This document shows, in pieces, positions 1 through 6,174 of a DNA stretch of 9,220 bases (position 1 is its first letter; each line of letters opens with the position of its first letter). Under the pieces are notes generated by a model. The model worked only from the letters and a program-made list of their open reading frames with translations, made no database searches and was not told the origin of the DNA. This DNA comes from Kmv34 sp964524965 (lineage in GTDB: Bacteria; Aerophobota; Aerophobia; Aerophobales; B3-G15): contig CAZGDY010000070.1 in assembly GCA_964524965.1 (NCBI GenBank), positions 1-9,220 on the forward strand. The letters are read 5' to 3'. Position numbers and translations under genes: made by a program.

Positions 1-1598
1 CTTGCAATCCTATCTAAAGGCTGATGAGCAATTTGCCCTAACTCTTCCCCTACAAGAGTATTATTTTTGGTCTCATAAAAACCACATCCTTTGAGAAACT
101 CTCTTAATAAATTTTCTACCTTCTCTCGGCTGTTTTCTTTCCCACCTCCAACCCCCAACCCAGGTAGGCTAACTCCTATTTTATTATAACCGTATACCCG
201 GCATATTTCCTCTACCAGATCAATCTCTCTTTTAACATCCTGGCGAAAAGTAGGAACACTTATCTTCCACATATTCTCACTTTTTTCAATTTTAAAACCT
301 AAATTCCTGAGAACCTTCTCTGAAGTTATAAAAGATATTCGAGTACCTGTTATACGTTTAATCCTTGAAGGACGAAAGTGAATTTGTCTTTCTTTAAGAA
401 ACAGTTTCCCTGCCTCAAGCATAGGATCTACTATCTTCCCTCCGGCTACTTCCTGGATAAGTATACATGCTCTATCCAAGGCTTTTTTTAACATTCCGGG
501 GTCTATTCCCCTCTCAAACCGAGTAGATGCCTCGCTATTTAACCCAAGCTTTCTTGAAGTTGTGCCGATAGAAACTGAATTAAAATATGCAGCTTCCAAA
601 AATATATTTTGTGTAGTATATTTAACCTCAGTCTCTTTTCCTCCCATTATACCTGCTAAAGCTATAGGATTTTTATAATCAGCAATAATCAGCATTTCCT
701 CGCTTAGTTTTCTCTCTTTTTCATCCAGCGTAACCAAAACTTCCCCTTTCTTCGCCCTTCTTATCACCACTTTTGAGCCCGTAATAGTCTCGAGATCAAA
801 AGAGTGCAGGGGATGACCCATCTCTCCCATTACATAATTAGTCACATCAACCACGTTATTTACTGGCTTTCCCCCGGATAAAAGAATTTTCCATCTAAGC
901 CAAAAAGGAGAGGGAGCTACCTTTATCCCTTTTATTATTCTTGCTGCATAAAATGGGCAAAGATCAAGACTATTTATTTGTATGTCCGGACCAGTTTTTT
1001 CAAATTCAAGCTGTTCTTTTTTAATTCGCGAAAGAGGGGGATTAAGCTTACTACCAGTTAGAGCAGCAATTTCTCTAGCTATCCCTAAAGTCGAAAGACA
1101 ATCTCCTCTGTTGGAAGTTATCTCCAGATCAATAATATTATCTTCAATATTTAAAGCATGGGAAAGCCTATCCCCCATTGATAGATAAGAAGGAAGTATC
1201 ATAATGCCAGAATGATCCTCTCCCAAACATAACTCTCGTTCGGAACAAATCATCCCTGAAGAGCTTACCCCACGTATATTAACCTTTTTCACTTTAACAT
1301 TTCCCGGAAGTTCAGCCCCCTCAAGCGCTACCGCTACATATTTTCCTTCTTCCACATTGGGAGCTCCACAAACAAAGGAAATTATTTTTTCTCCTATATC
1401 TACTTCAACAATTTTTAACTTATCTGCATTGGGATGTTTTTTTATATTTAAAACTCTACCTACCACAACTCCCTTCAACTGTCCTACAATCTCTATTTCT
1501 TTTACCTCAAGACCTAATGCTGTTAATTTTTCAGCAAGCTGCCCGGGAGTATATGAAAAATCAACCATACTTTTAAGCTGATTAAAAGAAACTCGCAT
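1..1598 (-). CDS. pheT: Phenylalanine--tRNA ligase beta subunit (N-terminal ~532 residues, truncated by window edge)
   Basis: PheT is the beta chain of the cytoplasmic alpha2beta2 enzyme that charges tRNA-Phe with phenylalanine. Reading the minus strand from ATG at 1598 gives 532 uninterrupted codons, against roughly 800 for the family; the C-terminus lies beyond position 1. Visible domains: an N-terminal segment (1-38), a tRNA-binding EMAP/OB-fold with HPNADKL (55-61), an EITSNRGDCLS stretch (159-169), the B3/B4 editing region (~205-385) with VVDVTNYVM (249-257), GIMGG (316-320) and STRFERGIDP (358-367), the B5 domain (~405-475) with DLVEEICRVYGYNKI (460-474), and the start of the catalytic-like core (from ~488). 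The start is supported by the canonical MRVSFNQLKSMVD opening and a GAGGGTG Shine-Dalgarno site (1607-1613) 8 nt upstream. It is the first gene of its transcript: pheS is not upstream, because the neighbour there is a divergent operon. No frameshift is seen. Confidence 0.97.
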   Translation of the reverse strand, partial: MRVSFNQLKSMVDFSYTPGQLAEKLTALGLEVKEIEIVGQLKGVVVGRVLNIKKHPNADKLKIVEVDIGEKIISFVCGAPNVEEGKYVAVALEGAELPGNVKVKKVNIRGVSSSGMICSERELCLGEDHSGIMILPSYLSMGDRLSHALNIEDNIIDLEITSNRGDCLSTLGIAREIAALTGSKLNPPLSRIKKEQLEFEKTGPDIQINSLDLCPFYAARIIKGIKVAPSPFWLRWKILLSGGKPVNNVVDVTNYVMGEMGHPLHSFDLETITGSKVVIRRAKKGEVLVTLDEKERKLSEEMLIIADYKNPIALAGIMGGKETEVKYTTQNIFLEAAYFNSVSIGTTSRKLGLNSEASTRFERGIDPGMLKKALDRACILIQEVAGGKIVDPMLEAGKLFLKERQIHFRPSRIKRITGTRISFITSEKVLRNLGFKIEKSENMWKISVPTFRQDVKREIDLVEEICRVYGYNKIGVSLPGLGVGGGKENSREKVENLLREFLKGCGFYETKNNTLVGEELGQIAHQPLDRIA

Positions 1599-1633
1599 TT
1601 TGTTTTCACCCTCACTTTATTATTCGTCTGTTT

Positions 1634-1661
1634 ATTTTATACAGCCTAATCCCCTTGTCAA
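1634..1661 (-). promoter_or_regulatory. Predicted sigma70-type promoter of pheT
   Basis: On the minus strand a perfect -35 box TTGACA (1661-1656) is followed after 16 bp by TAAAAT (1639-1634), inside the run TATAAAAT. A start near 1627 would leave a leader of only about 30 nt before the pheT ATG, too short for a T-box or a leader-peptide attenuator. An overlapping TATAAA (1641-1636) would have a 14-bp spacer, so TAAAAT is the better -10. Confidence 0.7.
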
Positions 1662-1891
1662 ATAACCCGCACCAGTCCCTAGAAATATCCTCCATCTTAA
1701 GACGCCTCTATTTCTTAAAAGACACCGAGAGCAGGAAACAGTTTTGCACCCACTAACCTAAGAATATTCCTACACAGCTTATATATCGCTAAATAATTTT
1801 ATTGGAGAGCACCTAAAATATAAAATAAAAGTAAAACTCAACTCTGGTGCCGCTAAAAACACTTCAAAAAAGAACAAAGACTAAGATTTTT

Positions 1892-1950
1892 CGGAAAATT
1901 GGAGGAGCAGTGAATATATTTAAAATTTAAATTTTTACCAGATTTCTCCG
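1892..1950. repeat. Imperfect inverted repeat enclosing a 14-bp palindrome
   Basis: The arm CGGAAAATTGG (1892-1902) pairs with CCAGATTTCTCCG (1938-1950) over 11 positions, with two single-base bulges in the right arm. The 35-nt interval contains the exact palindrome AAAATTTAAATTTT (1922-1935). The element ends 23 bp before the -35 box of the rightward promoter, a position suited to an operator or AT-rich UP-like region. In AT-rich DNA the inner palindrome could be chance, and the functional reading is inference. Confidence 0.35.
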
Positions 1951-1973
1951 ATGATTTATTTGCTTCTTTCAAT

Positions 1974-2001
1974 TTGACAGCCTGACAAACAAAGGTATAA
2001 T
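1974..2001 (+). promoter_or_regulatory. Exact-consensus sigma70-type promoter of the signalling operon
   Basis: TTGACA (1974-1979), a 16-bp spacer and TATAAT (1996-2001) match both consensus hexamers at all 12 positions. Transcription would start near 2008, leaving a leader of about 30 nt that contains the GAGAGGG Shine-Dalgarno site (2024-2030) of the first gene. No other convincing promoter is seen downstream, in keeping with a single operon from 2039 onward. Confidence 0.85.
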
Positions 2002-2038
2002 TCCAGCGTATTTACCTCAAAGAGAGAGGGACAAAAAA

Positions 2039-2419
2039 ATGTTGATAATAGAATGGGAAACAGCACTAATAATATTCGCTATGGTTATAGCAGTGGTAGC
2101 TTTAGTTCTTTGGGCAAAAAACCGAAAAAAACTCATGGACAATTTAGACGAAATGGAAAAATACCTTGAAAAAAGTGTTGAAAAAATCAAGGAGGCTTCT
2201 CTGCAAGTTCAGGAAAGATTCAGCAGTGCAGATGCTCTCATTCAAAAACAGCATAATGATCTTCTACAAAATCTCATTCTCCTTAGTAAATTTACAGGTG
2301 AGAATAAAACAGAAAACCAAAATACAGTATCCAAACCCCTTGCGCAGTCAAAGGTCTATGAAGAAATAGCCCAGATAATTGCCCAAAAAGTCTTAGACGA
2401 GATCAGAAAAAAATGGTAG
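2039..2419 (+). CDS. Small membrane-anchored coiled-coil protein of unknown function
   Basis: I do not recognise this 126-residue protein. Residues ~7-26 form one strongly hydrophobic helix, followed at once by the basic cluster KNRKK (27-31). This suggests a signal anchor with a short outside N-terminus and the rest in the cytoplasm. Residues ~32-85 are charged and heptad-like (LDEMEKYLEKSVEKIKEA, then further helix), fitting a coiled coil. A polar linker (~86-104) leads to a second amphipathic helix ending in IRKKW. The start is fixed by GAGAGGG (2024-2030) 8 nt upstream and an exact-consensus promoter just before it. It is the first gene of the operon, 7 nt before the FabF-like gene. It could be a scaffold or dimerising partner for the downstream membrane kinase, but that is position-based inference; many unrelated bacterial proteins share this architecture. 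Confidence 0.85.
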   Translation: MLIIEWETALIIFAMVIAVVALVLWAKNRKKLMDNLDEMEKYLEKSVEKIKEASLQVQERFSSADALIQKQHNDLLQNLILLSKFTGENKTENQNTVSKPLAQSKVYEEIAQIIAQKVLDEIRKKW

Positions 2420-2426
2420 CCTAGCC

Positions 2427-3668
2427 GTGAGCCCCAAAAAAAGAGTAGTAATCACAGGAATGGGAATAGTTAGCCCCGTAGGAATTGGGAAACAAACCTT
2501 TTGGGAATCTCTTAAATTGGGAAAATCTGGAATCGATAAAATAACCCGTTTTGATGCCTCTGAACTGTCAGTAAGAATAGCCGCGGAAATAAAAGATTTT
2601 GACCCTCACCAGTTTTTAGATCACAAAACTCTCAAAAGAACTGACCGTTTCTCCCAGTTCGGAATTACTGCAGCTAAAATGGCTGTGGAGGATGCGGGCA
2701 TTGATATCAGCAAAGAAAATGAAGAACGAATAACAGTATTTATGGGAACAGCTATTGCCGGAGGCGAATTTGCTGAACAGCAGCATAAAATTCTCCTCCG
2801 AGATGGTCCCCGTAAAGTTAGTCCTCTTTTATCCATCATATTTTATAACGACTCCTGTGTGGCGCAAATATGTATTGAGTTAGGATTAAAAGGAGGTAGC
2901 GTTACTCTTTCTGGTGCTTGTGCAGCAAGTTCCACAGCTATTGCTTATGCCTTTAACCGAATAAGAGAAAATCACGCTGATGTAATTTTAGCAGGAGGAA
3001 CCGAAACTCCCATTATTCCATTATTTATTGCTACAGTAAGCAAAACCAGAGCTATGTCCAGAAAAAATGAGAAACCAGAAAAAGCTTGCCGACCTTTTGA
3101 TAAATTAAGAGATGGATTTATCTTAGGCGAAGGAAGTTGCATTTTAATTCTGGAAGAGCTTAACCATGCACTCAAAAGAGAAGCTCATATTTATGCGGAA
3201 ATTGCGGGGGTGGGAACCAGCACTGACGCGTACGATATGACACTTCCTGAGCCAACCTCAGAGCAAGCTTGTAGAGCAATGAGATTAGCACTTATTGATG
3301 CACAAACTTCACCTCAAGAGATAGACTATATTAATGCCCACGGGTCCTCTACTCCGGCAAATGATATAGTGGAAACAAACGCCATAAAACAGGTATTTGG
3401 ACCCCACGCCTATAATGTAGCTATATCCTCTACTAAATCTTTATACGGACATCCTATGGGAGCAGCCGGAGCTATGGACCTAGCTGCTACATTTCTTGCT
3501 ATCGAACAAAATCTTATCCCTCCCACGATAAATTATGAATTTCCTGACCCTCAGTGCGATCTGGACTACACCCCCAACGAAGCCCGCATAGCCAGAATAA
3601 ACCATGCCTTATCCAACTCCTTTGGATTTGGAGGGCATAATACCTGCATTGTACTAAAAAGGTATTAA
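2427..3668 (+). CDS. fabF: FabF-like beta-ketoacyl-ACP synthase (KAS II family), catalytic triad intact
   Basis: A 413-residue condensing enzyme of the thiolase fold, close to the usual FabF length. The family extends an acyl-thioester by decarboxylative condensation with malonyl-ACP in the cytoplasm. The nucleophile is C165 in SGACAAS, the two histidines are H305 (NAHGSSTP) and H342 (GHPMGAAGA), and the supporting lysine is K337 (STKSLYGH); the C-terminal gate reads NSFGFGGHN (397-405). The GTG start at 2427 is required, because VVITGMGIVSP (7-17) is the conserved first strand and no upstream start exists in frame. It has no clear Shine-Dalgarno site and lies 7 nt after the preceding stop, suggesting translational coupling. 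GACAAS instead of the common TACATG and SLYGHPMG instead of SMTGHLLG make it a divergent member. No acpP, fabG or fabD lies beside it, so a specialised rather than housekeeping role is possible. Family is sure; substrate and the symbol are less so. Confidence 0.9.
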   Translation: MSPKKRVVITGMGIVSPVGIGKQTFWESLKLGKSGIDKITRFDASELSVRIAAEIKDFDPHQFLDHKTLKRTDRFSQFGITAAKMAVEDAGIDISKENEERITVFMGTAIAGGEFAEQQHKILLRDGPRKVSPLLSIIFYNDSCVAQICIELGLKGGSVTLSGACAASSTAIAYAFNRIRENHADVILAGGTETPIIPLFIATVSKTRAMSRKNEKPEKACRPFDKLRDGFILGEGSCILILEELNHALKREAHIYAEIAGVGTSTDAYDMTLPEPTSEQACRAMRLALIDAQTSPQEIDYINAHGSSTPANDIVETNAIKQVFGPHAYNVAISSTKSLYGHPMGAAGAMDLAATFLAIEQNLIPPTINYEFPDPQCDLDYTPNEARIARINHALSNSFGFGGHNTCIVLKRY

Positions 3669-3672
3669 TGTT

Positions 3673-6174
3673 ATGTATTTCATAATTTATCATTATGGGT
3701 TTTTACTGGTAGGTACTTTCAGCTTCCTCTTAGCTGTTTTTGTCTATCTCAAAGCCTACCGTGAAGCAAAAAGCGAGACATTTATTCTCATTAATGTGAC
3801 CACAGGACTCTGGGCACTTACTTTATTTATCTTTCATAGTTACCCTGACCAACCGGTCATATTCTGGCTGCGTCTTTCCCAGTCAATAGCGATTCTTATC
3901 CCGGTTGCTTTTATCCAATTTGTATTTGCTCTTCTTGGACCATTATCAAAATATAAAAAACAACTCTTTTTCTTTTATTCAATAGCTCTTGTTCTTGGTT
4001 TTTTTAACTTTACAAAGCTATCTATAGCCTCTATTAAATATAACTCTATTTTGGGATACTACCATGTCCTGCCGGGTCCGATTTACAGTGTATTCACACT
4101 AACATTCGTAGGAATGATAATTTATGGTTATTTTCTTATGAGTAAAGTTTTAAAACAAAGCTCCGGATTTCAACGAAACGAAATACACTACTATTTAACT
4201 GGTTCCATCTTGGGATTTATGGGAGGAGCAACTACGTTCCTACCTCTTTATAATATCAGCATACCTCCTCTGGGTATTTTTTTGATTCTGGTAGAGGGAA
4301 TCATCTTCGCCTATGCCATACTCAAACACCGAATAATGGACATTCGCACAATTGTAAGCAAGGGATTAATTTACTCCATCGCTACCATTCTTGTTTTCGT
4401 CCTTTTTTTATTTGTAGGAGTTAAGATATCTACCTACTACCAGTTTGCGGTAGCCTTTGATTTTAAACTGCTCCTCTACATCCTGGGTTTTTGTTTCTTT
4501 CTGGTACTTGTAGTAATACCCCTTCCTGGAAAATTAGAGCGATTGATAGAGAAATTAGTTTTCAAAAGAACCAGCGCTTCTTATAATGAGTTGCAAAAAG
4601 GAAGTCAAAAACTCTTAACCATTTTAGACAACAAAACTCTATCTAAATTTTTTCTCCAAACCGTAGTTCAGGCAACTAATGCCAGCTGGGGAACTCTTTG
4701 GTTGCGTGATGAGAAAAAGAATAGCTATCAACTAATTACTAAAATTGGAAACAGAAAAGATAAATTATTACTGAAAGAAGATTTTCTTTTAAACAAAAAT
4801 ACAGTTTTTGCTAAATTGATGGAAAGAGAAAAGCGGCTTTTAATTCGTGAGGAAATTTTTCCCCTTTTAAGAAATATAAATAACAACATAGAGGATATAG
4901 AGGATAAATTGAAACTCAGCGATTTTTCTTTAGTTATTCCTTTATTTTTTGAAAATTCTATCAAAGAATACCTTTTTCTGGGGGAGAAAAGATCTGGAGA
5001 TCTGTTCTCCCCTTATGAGCTTCAAACACTAACTCTTTTTAGCGACCAAGCCGCTATAGCTTTTACCAATGCTCAACTATTCCAACAAATCAGAAAAATG
5101 AAAGAATATAATGAGAGTATCGTAAACAACTTAGATAGTGGCCTTATAGTAATCAACGGGAAAGGGGAAATTACTACTTTTAATCGTAAAGTCCAGGAGA
5201 TGATTGCGCTTTCCTGGAACGAAGTACTGGGAAAAACCCCAGAAATACTACCTTCTCCCCTCAACGAGATTATCCTCAGATGCTGGCAAACTAAAGAATC
5301 TACCTCTATCCCTGAGTTTACCTTGAAAATAAAACAAAAAACCCTAATCGTTAGTTTAAACACATCTCTTGTAAACGAGAGGCAAGAAGACACTGGGGTT
5401 ATCGTGGTTCTTATCGATCTTACTGAAGTTAAAAAATTAGAAGAAAAAATAAGACAGACGGAAAAAATGGCCAGCATAGGATCTATGGTATCCCAATTAG
5501 CTCACGAAATTAAAAACCCTCTTTCTTCCATAAAAGTCTTTACGGAATTACTGCCAGAAAAATTTCAAGATGAGGAGTTCAGAGAGAGTTTTTTTTCTTT
5601 AGTCTCCCAAGAAATAATAAAAATCGATGACCTCATTACCCAAATATTCAACCTGGGTAAAGTTGGTACAACGCAACGTGAAACGGTTTCTATCCAAAAA
5701 ATAATTGAAGATACGCTTTCCTCTCTTAATATTCAATTGGAAAAACAAAATATAAAAATAAAGGCGGATTATTATGAGACTTCCCCACTACGAGTTGACT
5801 CGCAAAGTTTAAATAAAGTTTTTACTAATATTTTCCTTAATTCCATCCAAGCAATGCCCCAGGGAGGGGATATAAGTATTTCTACTTCTAAAGAAAAGGA
5901 TAAAAACAAAAAAAAGACATTTTTAAAGATCGATATAATCGACGAGGGAGGAGGAATACCAGAAAATTATTTGAATAGAGTTTTTGATCCTTTCTTCACC
6001 ACTAAACCGCAAGGAACAGGTTTGGGACTTTACACCTGTTATCAAGTTATCCAAAATCATCAAGGCGAAATTAGAGTCACAAACACTGATTCGGGAGTAA
6101 ATTTTACCATCTTAATACCAATCACTGAAAATATAACTTCTTTTATTGATCAAAAAAGGGAGCCCTATGACTAA
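3673..6174 (+). CDS. Membrane sensor histidine kinase: 7TM-type sensor, GAF, PAS, HisKA, HATPase
   Basis: This 833-residue protein is an NtrB/AtoS-style histidine kinase with a large membrane sensor. Seven hydrophobic helices (~8-27, 36-56, 67-90, 97-115, 137-157, 173-193, 199-216) end in AYAILKHRIMDIR, typical of the histidine kinase N-terminal 7TM family. Two further helices (~232-250, 264-283) follow. Then come a GAF-like domain (~310-470), a PAS domain (~478-590) and a signalling helix. The H-box LAHEIKNPLSSIK (609-621) has phospho-accepting H611. The ATPase domain has N-box N719/N723, G1 box DEGGG (757-761), F-box FDPFFTTK (771-778) and G2 GTGLGL (781-786), so it looks fully active. ATG at 3673 lies 4 nt after the preceding stop, with AAAAAGG (3656-3662) as a weak Shine-Dalgarno site. 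Its stop overlaps the next start by 8 nt. It has no receiver domain of its own; the REC-HD-GYP protein two genes downstream is the likely phosphate acceptor (inference). The sensed ligand is unknown. Confidence 0.95.
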   Translation: MYFIIYHYGFLLVGTFSFLLAVFVYLKAYREAKSETFILINVTTGLWALTLFIFHSYPDQPVIFWLRLSQSIAILIPVAFIQFVFALLGPLSKYKKQLFFFYSIALVLGFFNFTKLSIASIKYNSILGYYHVLPGPIYSVFTLTFVGMIIYGYFLMSKVLKQSSGFQRNEIHYYLTGSILGFMGGATTFLPLYNISIPPLGIFLILVEGIIFAYAILKHRIMDIRTIVSKGLIYSIATILVFVLFLFVGVKISTYYQFAVAFDFKLLLYILGFCFFLVLVVIPLPGKLERLIEKLVFKRTSASYNELQKGSQKLLTILDNKTLSKFFLQTVVQATNASWGTLWLRDEKKNSYQLITKIGNRKDKLLLKEDFLLNKNTVFAKLMEREKRLLIREEIFPLLRNINNNIEDIEDKLKLSDFSLVIPLFFENSIKEYLFLGEKRSGDLFSPYELQTLTLFSDQAAIAFTNAQLFQQIRKMKEYNESIVNNLDSGLIVINGKGEITTFNRKVQEMIALSWNEVLGKTPEILPSPLNEIILRCWQTKESTSIPEFTLKIKQKTLIVSLNTSLVNERQEDTGVIVVLIDLTEVKKLEEKIRQTEKMASIGSMVSQLAHEIKNPLSSIKVFTELLPEKFQDEEFRESFFSLVSQEIIKIDDLITQIFNLGKVGTTQRETVSIQKIIEDTLSSLNIQLEKQNIKIKADYYETSPLRVDSQSLNKVFTNIFLNSIQAMPQGGDISISTSKEKDKNKKKTFLKIDIIDEGGGIPENYLNRVFDPFFTTKPQGTGLGLYTCYQVIQNHQGEIRVTNTDSGVNFTILIPITENITSFIDQKREPYD

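Larger units (their letters stand above)
1599..2038. other. Divergent intergenic region between pheT and the plus-strand operon
   Basis: This 440-bp stretch has no supportable gene. Only short AT-rich open frames without initiation signals are present, and I see no tRNA, rRNA or riboswitch. It contains the leftward pheT promoter (1634-1661), the rightward operon promoter (1974-2001), an imperfect inverted repeat (1892-1950) and the Shine-Dalgarno sites of both flanking genes. About 310 bp between the two promoters (1662-1973) is longer than two core promoters need, so there is room for operators or a small RNA, but nothing I can name. Confidence 0.75.

Noticed and set aside
982..1581. Plus-strand open frames (982-1188 and 1357-1581) opposite pheT.
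   Set aside because: They lie antisense to strongly conserved PheT motifs, have no ribosome binding site and give unrecognisable, low-complexity proteins.
1840..1856. TGGTGCCGC on the plus strand, resembling the T-box antiterminator core TGGNACCGC.
   Set aside because: It has a mismatch in the invariant ACC, no stem I, specifier loop or terminator was found around it, it lies upstream of the mapped-looking promoter at 1974, and pheT is on the other strand.
1886..1899. ATTTT-TCGG-AAAAT as a terminator hairpin.
   Set aside because: It has only five A/T pairs with no GC stem or following T-run, and it lies between divergent genes where no terminator is expected.
5073..5477. A 134-residue minus-strand open frame within the membrane kinase gene.
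   Set aside because: It is antisense to the conserved PAS-HisKA junction and rich in Ser/Ile/Phe as expected from the reverse of Lys/Glu-rich coding sequence. No promoter or start signal is seen.
6146..6166. In-frame TTG at 6146 as an earlier start of the pseudokinase.
   Set aside because: ATG at 6167 has GGGAG just upstream and begins directly at the first receiver-like strand. The TTG would add seven residues of no apparent use and lengthen the overlap to 29 nt.
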